Assembly: GCF_029623755.1 (NCBI RefSeq)
Contig: NZ_CP121106.1
Coordinates: forward strand, 2,236,352-2,300,351
Length of the DNA stretch: 64,000 nucleotides
DNA from: Altererythrobacter sp. CAU 1644
GTDB lineage: Bacteria; Pseudomonadota; Alphaproteobacteria; Sphingomonadales; Sphingomonadaceae
Reading direction: 5' to 3'
The notes beneath the pieces were generated by a model. That model was not told the origin of the DNA and did no database searches. It worked only from the letters and a program-made list of their open reading frames with translations. Both the position numbers and the translations under genes were made by a program. Numbering within the stretch: the stretch's first letter is position 1; every line of letters starts with the position of its first letter. Shown in pieces: positions 18,010-25,634 of this stretch.

Positions 18010-19041
18010 ATGGGCCGTAGACCTTCCAAAGCCGGTGATCCGGTATTGTCGCCTGATCCCGTACCCAATCGCGAAATCCGCCGTGCCAAGGCGGAGATGA
18101 GTTTCGAAGACCAATCGCTGCTCGGTGCGCTGTTCGGACAATTCGATGCCAATCTCGTGCAGGTCGAGAATCGGCTCGGCGTGTTCATCTCCGCGCGCGG
18201 CGACAAGCTCATGATCGAAGGGCCGGAAGACAGCGTGGCCCGTTCGCGCGACGTGCTCCAGACCATGTACGACCGGCTGGCCAAGGGACAGGACCTCGAT
18301 GCCGGGGCAATCGAATCGCTGATCGCGATGTCGAACGAGCCGACGCTCGAGGGGATCATCAGCGGCGAGAAGGAAGCGCCGCCGATCATGATCCGCACGC
18401 GGCGCAAGACCATCGTGCCGCGCAGCGCCAACCAGATCCCCTACATGCGCCAGCTGGCGCGCGACGAACTGATCTTCGCGCTCGGCCCGGCGGGGACCGG
18501 CAAGACCTATCTCGCGGTGGCACAGGCGGTGAGCCAGCTGATCACCGGCAGCGTCCAGCGGCTGATCCTGTCGCGCCCGGCAGTCGAGGCGGGGGAGAAG
18601 CTGGGCTTCCTCCCCGGCGACATGAAGGAGAAGGTCGATCCCTATCTCCGCCCGATCTACGACGCGCTCTACGACTGCATGCCGCCCGAACAGGTGGAGC
18701 GGCGCATCGCCAGTGGCGAGATCGAGATCGCCCCGATCGCCTTCATGCGCGGGCGCACGCTGGCCGATGCCTTCGTGATCCTCGACGAGGCGCAGAACAC
18801 CACGCGCGAGCAGATGAAGATGTTCCTCACCCGCTTCGGGCAGAACAGCCGGATGGTCATTTGCGGCGATCCCAAGCAGGTCGACATTCCCGGCGGCGAC
18901 CGGATGAGCGGCCTGGCCGATGCGGTCGGGCGGCTCGAAGGGCTTGAGGGGATCGCGGTGACGCGCTTCACCGCCGCCGACGTTGTCCGCCACCCGATCG
19001 TGGGCCGGATCGTCGAGGCTTACGAGGGCAAGGCGGAGTAG
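18010..19041 (+). CDS. PhoH-family ATPase (PhoH-like protein)
   Basis: A 343-residue cytoplasmic P-loop protein of the PhoH/YbeZ type. Walker A is GPAGTGKT at residues 159-166, and Walker B is AFVILDEAQNTTREQMKMFLTRFG. A conserved GDPKQVDIP follows. The N-terminal third is the KH-like segment typical of YbeZ. YbeZ and YbeY act together in rRNA processing in other bacteria, and the two genes are normally adjacent. Here ybeY begins 1.78 kb downstream, after an inserted stretch. Confidence 0.93.
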   Translation: MGRRPSKAGDPVLSPDPVPNREIRRAKAEMSFEDQSLLGALFGQFDANLVQVENRLGVFISARGDKLMIEGPEDSVARSRDVLQTMYDRLAKGQDLDAGAIESLIAMSNEPTLEGIISGEKEAPPIMIRTRRKTIVPRSANQIPYMRQLARDELIFALGPAGTGKTYLAVAQAVSQLITGSVQRLILSRPAVEAGEKLGFLPGDMKEKVDPYLRPIYDALYDCMPPEQVERRIASGEIEIAPIAFMRGRTLADAFVILDEAQNTTREQMKMFLTRFGQNSRMVICGDPKQVDIPGGDRMSGLADAVGRLEGLEGIAVTRFTAADVVRHPIVGRIVEAYEGKAE

Positions 19042-19310
19042 GGCGAACTCAGGCGCGTTTTCCATTGGCATGACGGCGGGTGCTCCGCCGCCCGAGGTCG
19101 CGCTCGTCAGGGCTTTCAAGAGGTCTTGAAAAAATAAATATTTTCAATTGCTTGTAAATGGCGGCGTTGGCCCCCATCTCTAGGTCAGCTACCAGTCGTA
19201 ATCGACGGTGATTAGCGCCCTACAATCAAGCGCTCTTTCCTTCAGTTCCGCCGAATAGTCGCAGCCGGGTCAATACTGGCGCGCTGCAACTTCGCACGAA
19301 GGAATGGCAA

Positions 19311-19565
19311 ATGACGTATTTTGGCACCATCAAGAGTTACGACAGTGACAAGGGCACTGGCACCATCATCGCTGAGAAGGCGGGCGATCAGCTTGGCTTC
19401 CGCAAGTCCGATCTCCAGCAGGAGGCTCAGGCCCCCAAGCAGAACGATCGCTACGGCTATGATGTGAAAGAAGCCAAGGATGGCAAGCGCTACGCCGTCA
19501 ACCTCGCGCCGAAGCAGGCCGAAAGCCAGAGCCAGCGCGAACAGGCGCAGAAACAGTCTGGGTGA
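19311..19565 (+). CDS. Cold-shock-domain-like small protein
   Basis: An 84-residue protein starting YFGTIKSYDSDKGTGTIIAEKAGDQLGFRKSDL, which resembles a CspA beta-barrel: G-x-I-K-x-Y/F near the start, then a divergent version of the second RNA-binding strand. The canonical KGFGFI and VFVH motifs are replaced by KGTGTI and LGFRKSDL, so RNA binding may be altered. The tail is Gln/Ser-rich (PKQAESQSQREQAQKQSG). The start is preceded by GAAGGAATGGCAA. The 269-bp gap after phoH includes an AT-rich stretch (19127-19158), leaving room for a long 5' leader as in csp genes. Confidence 0.7.
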   Translation: MTYFGTIKSYDSDKGTGTIIAEKAGDQLGFRKSDLQQEAQAPKQNDRYGYDVKEAKDGKRYAVNLAPKQAESQSQREQAQKQSG

Positions 19566-19576
19566 CACGACAGTCC

Positions 19577-19599
19577 GGTCGGGGGCAAAGCCTCCGGCC
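19577..19599 (+). terminator. Hairpin just after the cold-shock gene
   Basis: A 10-bp stem (with G-T pairs) around a 3-base AAA loop begins 12 bases after the cold-shock stop. It is not followed by a T tract, so it may be a processing or 3'-end-protecting hairpin rather than a complete intrinsic terminator. Confidence 0.35.
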
Positions 19600-20154
19600 G
19601 TCCTACCATCATCAGCGAACGCGATCGGCATCATGACCTTGAACAGACTTCTCCACGACCACCAGGTTGCAGCGTTGCTCGCTCAACACGCATTTTCCCA
19701 GGACGACCGCGATGACAATCGTGCGTTGGCCGGCGGTCACGCAAGTCGCCTCGTCGCCTGGCGCAGGACAGAGGGGTTGTCGTCGACAGGCTGGCCCCGA
19801 GACCATCGATTTGACAGAACGGCAAAGACTTCAGGAGAGCGTCGAGGGCCGCAAGATGCATCCGCGCGAGAAACCGACGAGTGGGAAAACGAGGGCGGAT
19901 CCACCGGCCTCAAGCATGCGCGCTCCCAACCGGATGCCGCAGGGAATTCCACTCAGCTCAAGACCTTGGCGTTGCGCAATCTCTTCTTCTTGAACGGTCG
20001 CGCACATTCTCTTCAGGCCGGGGCGAGTAGTCGGGCAGACCACATCAAGGAGTTGAGGAACGGCCGTGTCGACGAAACGATCTGATTCCCCGGCCTACTT
20101 CTCAGTTCTGTTTCCATTCGCTTCCCTCATCACGTTGTTCTGGTGGTTTTCACA
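19600..20154. other. Stretch without a convincing gene
   Basis: Several overlapping open frames exist on both strands here, for example a plus-strand frame from 19632 to 20085 and a minus-strand frame 19612-19806. None has a good ribosome binding site, a family match I recognise, or a clear advantage in codon pattern. The minus-strand frame has the more protein-like composition (ATCVTAGQRTIVIAVVLGKC) and would give 64 residues. The region may hold decayed coding sequence belonging to whatever separated phoH from ybeY. Confidence 0.4.
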
Positions 20155-20391
20155 ATGAACGTGACCTGGAGAGCCGATTTCACTGAGAAGAGTGTAATTC
20201 GATGCCAGCCGGCAGGCCAGCGTTCGCGCTGGCTGATGACTTTCGGAGCCTTGGGGCAATTTCTGAAGCTTCCATAGCCGCTCACGCAATGCAGGGTGCA
20301 TCTGCAACCATGCGACCCGAGAGAATTGGGGGCATCTGCTCTTTTTTCTCCGCCTTCATGCCCCCGCCGCCAGTCGGCGGGGGCACTTTTT
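20155..20391 (+). ncRNA. Candidate structured RNA ending in an intrinsic terminator
   Basis: No supported gene lies here, but two strong RNA features do. A 7-bp perfect hairpin GCCAGCG-TTCG-CGCTGGC (20216-20233) is closed by the very stable UUCG tetraloop. A perfect 10-bp GC-rich hairpin followed by TTTTT ends the segment (20360-20391). The terminator lies only 22 bases before the start of the 62-residue ORF at 20414, so the segment could be an independent small RNA or a leader controlling that ORF. The 5' end is a guess. No known RNA family was recognised. Confidence 0.35.
20360..20391 (+). terminator. Strong rho-independent terminator
   Basis: The arms 20360-20369 and 20375-20384 are perfectly complementary (10 bp, almost all G-C) around a 5-base loop. 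They are followed by ACTTTTT on the plus strand. The left flank does not supply a comparable T tract for the opposite strand, so it acts on plus-strand transcription. Confidence 0.85.
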
Positions 20392-20413
20392 GATGCCAAC
20401 CTAAGGAACTGCG

Positions 20414-20602
20414 ATGAATCGGGAATCCCAATTTGTAATGCTCCATCGTACCGATGGTTCAGGCGTGGCGTGCCGAGTTTCACAGGTGCTGTTTGTCGGT
20501 AGAGGTGAAAGGGGCGCGATCCTCAATTTCCCTGGGGGAGCGCAAGTGAATGTGCATGAAGATTTTGATCAAGTGATGGCACTTCTTGAGGTCACAGAAT
20601 AG
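20414..20602 (+). CDS. Small FlbD-like hypothetical protein
   Basis: A 62-residue protein: a short polar start, then FVMLHRTDGSGVACRVSQVLFVGRGERGAILNFPGGAQVNVHEDFDQVMALLE. The alternation (short strand, polar turn, strand, G-x-x-V-x-V-x-E, final helix) resembles FlbD-type or similar small beta proteins, but the match is by pattern only and there is no flagellar gene nearby. The start ATG follows CTAAGGAACTGCG, a good ribosome binding site. An inverted repeat AGCGGTC...GACCGCT (20601-20621) overlaps the stop codon. Confidence 0.6.
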   Translation: MNRESQFVMLHRTDGSGVACRVSQVLFVGRGERGAILNFPGGAQVNVHEDFDQVMALLEVTE

Positions 20603-20817
20603 CGGTCTCAAAAACGACCGCTTCCCACACACGAGCAAAAGCTGCATCAAGCCGGTGGGATTTCCTACTTCGCCACCTGGCGGCTATGGCGACCGTATGA
20701 TTGCTTCGCTCCGTTCGCTACATCTTCACTGCACGAGGTCTCTCTCGGCTCGCCCAAACTTTCTCCCATTGAACCCTGTTCCATGTGTTCCATCGGTTCA
20801 GTAAAGCAACCCAAAGT

Positions 20818-21306
20818 ATGAACCTGGACATCGACATCGAGGGTTGGCCTGCTGGCGATTGGCAAGCGCTGGCCGAGCGCGCTGCAGAAACGACCGCCGA
20901 AGTCGAACCTGCGCTCGCCAACCCGCGCCTGGTCGCGAGCCTGCTGTTCACCACCGATGCCGAAGTTCACGCGCTTAACCGCGAATGGCGCGCGCGTGAC
21001 AAGCCGACCAATGTGCTCAGCTTTCCGATGCTGGAGCGGGTCGACCTGGTCCATCTCGATCCCGATGAAGGCCCTCCCGAGATGTTGGGCGACATTGCGC
21101 TGGCGCATGAAACCTGTGCGCGCGAAGCGGCGGAAAAGGGCGTCAGCTTGCAGGATCACGCCACCCATCTGATCGTCCACGGCCTGCTGCATCTGGCCGG
21201 GCATGACCATGTCGATAGCGACGCCGATGCCGAGGCTATGGAAAAACTCGAGATCGCGGCGCTTGCCAAACTGGGTATCGCAGACCCATATGGAGATCGA
21301 GAATGA
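20818..21306 (+). CDS. ybeY: Endoribonuclease YbeY
   Basis: YbeY is a zinc-dependent RNase needed for 16S rRNA 3'-end maturation and ribosome quality control. The 162-residue protein has the signature HGLLHLAGHDH with metal ligands His121, His125 and His131. The upstream NVLSFPM and GDIALAHE segments are also typical. The open frame extends 11 codons upstream, but ATG 20818 gives the family N-terminus. It is followed after 22 bp by corC. Confidence 0.95.
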   Translation: MNLDIDIEGWPAGDWQALAERAAETTAEVEPALANPRLVASLLFTTDAEVHALNREWRARDKPTNVLSFPMLERVDLVHLDPDEGPPEMLGDIALAHETCAREAAEKGVSLQDHATHLIVHGLLHLAGHDHVDSDADAEAMEKLEIAALAKLGIADPYGDRE

Positions 21307-21328
21307 CAGGAGTAGCCACGTAAGGGCC

Positions 21329-22264
21329 ATGCCCGAATCCCAACCCCCCGCCGGAGAGGCGGAAAGTAGCAGCGGGCTCTGGTCGAACCTGGGCCCCGCC
21401 ATCCGGAAATTGCTCAAGGTCGGTGACGGCGATCGCTCGCTGCGCGCGCAGCTCGAAGAAGCGATCGACGAACACGAGGACGAGAACGGCGAGACCGAGC
21501 CCGCTTCCTCCGACAATGGCGACCTGTCGCCGGTCGAGCGGCAGATGCTGCGCAACTTGTTGCATTTCAGCGAGCACGATGCCGATGACGTCGCCGTGCC
21601 ACGCGGCGAGATCGTCGCAGTCGAGGCCACTATCGGGTGGGAGGAGCTGGTCGCGGCGTTCAGCGAGAACGGGCATTCGCGCATGCCGGTCTATCGCGGC
21701 ACGCTCGATGAGGTGATCGGGATGATCCACATCAAGGACGTGTTTCCCTTCCTCGCCAATGGCACGCCGCCCCCGCGCGACTGGACCACGCTGATGCGTC
21801 AGCCGCTCTACGTGCCGCAGGTGCGCGGCGCGCTCGACGTGCTTGCCGACATGCGGGCCCGCCGCACGCACCTGGCGATCGTGCTCGACGAGTTTTCGGG
21901 TACCGACGGGCTGATCACGATCGAGGACCTGGTCGAGGAAATCGTCGGCGATATCGAGGACGAGCACGACGACGCGCCCGAGGCACTGATCGTGTCCATC
22001 GGAGACGGAATGTGGGATTGCGATGCGCGCGCCGAGCTCGACGACGTGGCCGAACTGGTCGATCCGCGGCTGGCGGAGGTCGAGGAATCGGTCGACACGC
22101 TGGGCGGCCTCGCCTTCGTGCTCGCGGAGCAGGTTCCCGATGTCGGGACCATCCTCGAACACAAGAGCGGCTGGCGGATCGAGGTCACGGCCGGGGACGA
22201 GACCCATGTGACCCGGCTGCGCCTGCACCAGCCCCCTGGCGACGAAGAGGGCGAGGCTGCCTGA
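21329..22264 (+). CDS. corC: CorC/HlyC-type CBS-domain protein
   Basis: A 311-residue protein of the CorC/HlyC family, without membrane helices. An acidic N-terminal region is followed by a CBS pair (roughly residues 75-195, including GHSRMPVYRGTLDEVIGMIHIKDVFPFL and HLAIVLDEFSGTDGLITIEDLVEEIVGDIEDEHD). A C-terminal CorC_HlyC domain comes last (LDDVAELVDPRLAEVEESVDTLGGLAF). The family is linked to divalent cation efflux and sits downstream of ybeY in many proteobacteria. The often-following lnt gene is absent here; a LysR gene comes next. Confidence 0.92.
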   Translation: MPESQPPAGEAESSSGLWSNLGPAIRKLLKVGDGDRSLRAQLEEAIDEHEDENGETEPASSDNGDLSPVERQMLRNLLHFSEHDADDVAVPRGEIVAVEATIGWEELVAAFSENGHSRMPVYRGTLDEVIGMIHIKDVFPFLANGTPPPRDWTTLMRQPLYVPQVRGALDVLADMRARRTHLAIVLDEFSGTDGLITIEDLVEEIVGDIEDEHDDAPEALIVSIGDGMWDCDARAELDDVAELVDPRLAEVEESVDTLGGLAFVLAEQVPDVGTILEHKSGWRIEVTAGDETHVTRLRLHQPPGDEEGEAA

Positions 22265-22330
22265 CGCGCAGCGCGACCGGCCCTTCGATTTCCTGCAACT
22301 TTCGGCTCGACACGCGGCGCATCCTTGCGC

Positions 22331-23227
22331 ATGGAACCGGCCATGCCGACCCGACGCCTCCCGCCGCTGCGCGCCCTCGAAGCCTTCATGCGGACGGTCA
22401 GGCTCGGCTCGGCCCGTGCTGCGGCGGAAGAGATCGGGCTCAGCCCCTCGGCCCTCTCGCGGCGGATCAGCAATCTCGAGGACTTCATCGGCAAGAAGCT
22501 GTTCACGCGGGCGCGCCAGTCGATGCAACTAACCGACGAGGGGCAGGCCTTCTACGAGGCGGTGCATCCGCAGTTCGAGGCGCTTGCCCGGGCAGTCGAA
22601 AGCCAGTCGGAAAATATCTCGCTGCTGCGCCTGCATCTCGGCGTCCTGCCGCTGTTCGGCAGCCAGCGGCTGTTTCCGCGGCTCGGCGAATTGCGCAAGC
22701 GGCACCCCTTGCTGCACATCGATATCGACACCGGACCGCATCTCGAGGATCGGGTAGGCGACACCCTCGATGCCGCGATCATCCTGTCGCGCGGACCCAG
22801 CCGGGGCCTGCATGCCGTGCGGCTCGACCACAACATGGTCCATGCCATCGCCAGCCGCGAGGTGGCGGCGACCCTTGGCGACAAGGCCGATGTCGAGAAG
22901 CTCTCAAAGCAGACCTTCCTGATCCACAACGAGCTTCCGGCAAGTTTCGAGGCGTGGAAATCGGCGCTGTCGCTCGATGAGCTCGAACCGGCGGCGATCG
23001 ATCATTACGATTCCGGGCAATTGATGCTGGAGGCGGCGGCACAGGGGCTCGGCATTGCGATCATGCACGACGATCACATGCGCCGCGCAGCCGACAACCG
23101 CCTGACCGATCTCTACGATATCGAGGTCGAAAGCCCGTACAGCTACTGGTTCGTATGCAAGCCGACAGCGCTTGAGCAGCGTCCGGTCCGGCTGTTTCAT
23201 GACTGGCTGGTTGCTGCGGGTCTCTAG
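22331..23227 (+). CDS. LysR-family transcriptional regulator
   Basis: About 298 residues. The N-terminal winged helix is clear: LPPLRALEAFMRTVRLGSARAAAEEIGLSPSALSRRISNLEDFIGKKLFTRARQSMQLTDEGQAFYE. A periplasmic-binding-like effector domain follows from about residue 95. The AFMR...SARAAAEEIGLSPSALSRRI layout resembles the GcvA subgroup. ATG 22331 is chosen; TTG 22325 and ATG 22343 are alternatives. It ends 6 bp before the convergent plsC-type gene, and no divergent target is adjacent, so its regulon is unknown. Confidence 0.92.
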   Translation: MEPAMPTRRLPPLRALEAFMRTVRLGSARAAAEEIGLSPSALSRRISNLEDFIGKKLFTRARQSMQLTDEGQAFYEAVHPQFEALARAVESQSENISLLRLHLGVLPLFGSQRLFPRLGELRKRHPLLHIDIDTGPHLEDRVGDTLDAAIILSRGPSRGLHAVRLDHNMVHAIASREVAATLGDKADVEKLSKQTFLIHNELPASFEAWKSALSLDELEPAAIDHYDSGQLMLEAAAQGLGIAIMHDDHMRRAADNRLTDLYDIEVESPYSYWFVCKPTALEQRPVRLFHDWLVAAGL

Positions 23228-23233
23228 GCCCGG

Positions 23234-24121
23234 CTACTCGAGTGGAATCTGCTTGTCGGGGGCGTTGTAGCGCACCGGCGCCACGTTGAACTCGAAGTCG
23301 CGCAGCGGCTTGCCAAGCGCGGCGACCAGCGCCTCCTCGATCCGGCGCCGCGCCTCGGCACCGATTGCCTTGCGACCGTGGAAATCTTCCGGGCTGAACG
23401 GCTCAAGGAAATTGACCCGCAACGCGAACGAGCCTCGCCGCGCCAGCACGCGCTTGGCATTGTTGACCCCGGTCTCCTCCCCGGTCCAACCGATCCATTC
23501 GGCAATCGCGCCGTAGTCGAGCATCACCGGCTGGACCAGCACGCCGGGCGGCGGTGGTTCGAGCACCCGCAGCATGCTGGTCTTGAACGGAAGCAGCGAT
23601 TGGCCATCGGTGACGGTGCCTTCTGGGAACACGGTCACCGACCAGTTGTCGGCCAGCGCCTCGCGCAGTGAGTTGATTTGCTCGGCCACGCCCAGCCGGT
23701 TCTCGCGTTTGACGAAAACGGTGCGGTTGAGCCGCGAAAGCCAGCCCACCACCGGAACTTCGGCCAGTTCCGCCTTGGCAACAAATGCGGTGCCGCTGGC
23801 ACCGGCCAGTGCGAGGATGTCAATCCACGAGATATGGTTCGAGATAAAGAACACGTCGCGCCGCAGCGGTACCCCGATTTTCCGCACCCGCGCGCCGCAG
23901 ATGAAAGCCGCCAGCCACAGGAAGATTTTGGGGAAGGGCGAGCCGTAGGCAAATACCCGATAGAGGTAATGCAAGGGCACCAGCACCACGAGCGACAGGA
24001 TCAGCGCCAGGACCCTGAAGCCTAGCCGGAGCCAGCCGAGAGCGGAAATTGGGGTCGGTTCGCCGCGCGCAGTGGCCGCGCGGATTTCTTCCTCAGTCCT
24101 CGCGCGAGAGCCGGACGCCAT
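23234..24121 (-). CDS. 1-acyl-sn-glycerol-3-phosphate acyltransferase (PlsC family)
   Basis: A 295-residue membrane-associated acyltransferase. Helical segments near residues 33-57 and 62-78 precede the catalytic NHISWID (H-x4-D motif). FVKRENR and FPEGT are the second and third acyltransferase motifs. The C-terminal 100 residues are variable. The start at ATG 24121 lies inside the last codons of fur (29-base overlap), so the two are translationally linked. It could act in phospholipid synthesis or as a lyso-ornithine-lipid type enzyme; the sequence alone does not decide. Confidence 0.9.
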   Translation of the reverse strand: MASGSRARTEEEIRAATARGEPTPISALGWLRLGFRVLALILSLVVLVPLHYLYRVFAYGSPFPKIFLWLAAFICGARVRKIGVPLRRDVFFISNHISWIDILALAGASGTAFVAKAELAEVPVVGWLSRLNRTVFVKRENRLGVAEQINSLREALADNWSVTVFPEGTVTDGQSLLPFKTSMLRVLEPPPPGVLVQPVMLDYGAIAEWIGWTGEETGVNNAKRVLARRGSFALRVNFLEPFSPEDFHGRKAIGAEARRRIEEALVAALGKPLRDFEFNVAPVRYNAPDKQIPLE

Positions 24122-24515
24122 AAAGTTCCATCCGGTGGTCGACCAGGCGATAGCCGAGTTTCTCGGCAATCTGGCGCTGCAAGGCTTCGAGTTCGGGATC
24201 GACGAATTCCACGACCTTGCCGCTTTCTACGTCGATAAGATGATCGTGATGCGCTTCGGGTGCTGCTTCGTAGCGGGCGCGCCCGTCACCGAAGTCGTGA
24301 CGGTCGAGAATACCCGCCTCTTCGAATAGGCGCACGGTGCGATAGACAGTGGCAATGGAGATCTTGGGATCGATCGCAGATGCGCGCTGATGGAGCAATT
24401 CCACGTCGGGGTGGTCGTCACTCTCCGACAAGACGCGTGCGATGACGCGGCGCTGTTCGGTTATGCGCAAACCCTTGTCGGCGCACAGTTGTTCAAGATC
24501 GATCTTCTGCTGCAA
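24093..24515 (-). CDS. fur: Fur-family transcriptional regulator
   Basis: A 140-residue metalloregulator: a winged helix (RITEQRRVIARVLSESDDHPDVELLHQRASAIDPKISIATVYRTVRLFEEAGIL), then the dimer domain with HHDHLIDVESGKVVEF carrying the regulatory metal ligands. The CxxC structural zinc pairs of E. coli Fur are absent, as in several alphaproteobacterial Fur/Mur proteins. In such bacteria Fur may sense Fe or Mn. The start is TTG, supported by GGAG seven bases upstream. The following plsC-type gene overlaps its 3' end. Confidence 0.9.
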   Translation of the reverse strand: MQQKIDLEQLCADKGLRITEQRRVIARVLSESDDHPDVELLHQRASAIDPKISIATVYRTVRLFEEAGILDRHDFGDGRARYEAAPEAHHDHLIDVESGKVVEFVDPELEALQRQIAEKLGYRLVDHRMELYGVRLSRED

Positions 24516-24544
24516 CAGTCACTCCAGTACGACGCCCCATCGAA

Positions 24545-24581
24545 ACGAAAGGCGCCCCGCACCCTTAGAGGGCCGGGGCGC
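24545..24581 (-). terminator. Intrinsic terminator after mucR
   Basis: An 8-bp GC stem (24552-24559 with 24574-24581), with additional CCC/GGG pairing inside, is followed on the minus strand by CTTTCGTTTCG. It lies between the mucR stop and the fur start, so it ends mucR transcription and separates it from fur-plsC. Confidence 0.65.
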
Positions 24582-24605
24582 GCTTCTCAAGCTGGCACTA
24601 GGCCA

Positions 24606-25046
24606 TCAGGCTGCCTTTTTCTTGCGGCCCCGCTTTTGTCCGGGTTTGCGCCCAAGACCGATTTTCTTGGCGAGGTCGCGGCGCGTTTCGGCGTACTCCG
24701 GCGCGACCATCGGGTAGTCGGCTGCGAGTTCCCACCGGGCGCGGTATTCTTCGGGCGTCATGCCGTGTTCGGTCGAAAGGTGCCGTTTGAGCATCTTCAT
24801 CTTCTTGCCGCAGTCGAGGCAGATGATGTGGTCCTTCTTGACCGATGCACGCACGGAAACGGCTGGATCCGGGCGTTCTTCCTGCAACGAGCTTCCCCCG
24901 TCGAGGCCTGACAGGGCATTGAAAACACTGGTTATAAGCCCCGGTACGTCGCCCACAGCAACGTCATTATTGCTGACATGCGCTGCAACGATATCCGAAG
25001 TCAGCGTTATCAGCGTTTCTTTCATGTCATATTCGATATCTTCCAT
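24606..25046 (-). CDS. mucR: MucR/Ros-type zinc-finger transcriptional regulator
   Basis: A 146-residue alphaproteobacterial regulator. The C-terminal half has the prokaryotic C2H2 finger: Cys76, Cys79, His89 and His94 in IICLDCGKKMKMLKRHLSTEHGMTPEEYRARW. The conserved YPMVAPEYAETRRDLAKKIGLG follows, with a very basic tail (KPGQKRGRKKKAA). MucR/Ros proteins act as H-NS-like silencers of exopolysaccharide, motility and cell-cycle genes and often repress themselves. Met8 is an alternative start. A perfect palindrome lies about 80 bp upstream (25124-25139). Confidence 0.93.
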   Translation of the reverse strand: MEDIEYDMKETLITLTSDIVAAHVSNNDVAVGDVPGLITSVFNALSGLDGGSSLQEERPDPAVSVRASVKKDHIICLDCGKKMKMLKRHLSTEHGMTPEEYRARWELAADYPMVAPEYAETRRDLAKKIGLGRKPGQKRGRKKKAA

Positions 25047-25123
25047 GAGTTCCCCACCTTCTTTTTTTTAGTAGCCCGCCGTTAGTTTGGGCCAAGTGTG
25101 TTCTGGACTAAGTTTGCCCACCT

Positions 25124-25139
25124 TGCAACTCTAGTTGCA
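25124..25139. promoter_or_regulatory. Palindrome TGCAACT-CT-AGTTGCA upstream of mucR
   Basis: A perfect 7+7 inverted repeat with a 2-bp centre lies in the 123-bp AT-rich gap between rimI and mucR. Its arms are the same as those of the palindrome before ihfA at 1672-1684. It may be an operator for mucR or a site read by another regulator. MucR itself usually prefers AT-rich DNA with T-A steps, so assignment to MucR is not assumed. Confidence 0.4.
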
Positions 25140-25169
25140 CAAAAAAACCCGACATTAATGATAGTTAGA

Positions 25170-25634
25170 CTAAATAGACAAACCAAAAGTAATGGCATCC
25201 ATTCGATTGCCGTCTGCCAACAAGTAATAATTCGGGCGCCGTCCAATCGGCTCGAAACCGAAATCGCGATAGAGTCGTTCGGCGGGATTGTTGCTGCGCA
25301 TCTCGAGAAAGATGCGCTCGGCGCCCCGCTCACGCGCGTCCCGGGCCAGATGTGACAGCAGTTTTCGCCCCAGCCCTCGTCCACGTTGTTCAGGGGTTAC
25401 GGCGATCAGCAGCAGTTCCTCTTCGCCCGGTGCATGGCGCGTCAGGACAAAGCCGGCGGCATCCCTCGAGCAATCCTCGCAGGTCTGCCCCTCGGCATCG
25501 ACCAGGATCGCGAACGTGTGGGGCATGATCAGCGCGTCGCTGACCTGGCGGCGGTTCCAGGCTTCCCCCCACGCCGGGTCGAACGCCGCTTCCATCACCG
25601 CCATGATCTGGTCGATCGGATCGCTTGCGGTCAT
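25170..25634 (-). CDS. rimI: GNAT acetyltransferase, RimI-like
   Basis: A 154-residue GCN5-type N-acetyltransferase. Motif A is LLLIAVTPEQRGRGLGRKLLSHLARDARERGAERIFLEMRSNNPAERLYRDFGFEPIGRRPNYY, which includes the acetyl-CoA loop Q-x-x-G-x-G and the RimI-like N-x-x-A-x-x-L-Y segment. It overlaps the tsaB stop by ATGA, and the tsaB-rimI pairing supports the RimI assignment (acetylation of ribosomal protein S18). Substrate specificity is not proven by sequence. Confidence 0.88.
   Translation of the reverse strand: MTASDPIDQIMAVMEAAFDPAWGEAWNRRQVSDALIMPHTFAILVDAEGQTCEDCSRDAAGFVLTRHAPGEEELLLIAVTPEQRGRGLGRKLLSHLARDARERGAERIFLEMRSNNPAERLYRDFGFEPIGRRPNYYLLADGNRMDAITFGLSI

Noticed and set aside
20155..20277. 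40-residue frame (ATG 20155) inside the candidate RNA
   Set aside because: It has no ribosome binding site and its codons cover the UUCG hairpin; structure explains the sequence better than coding.
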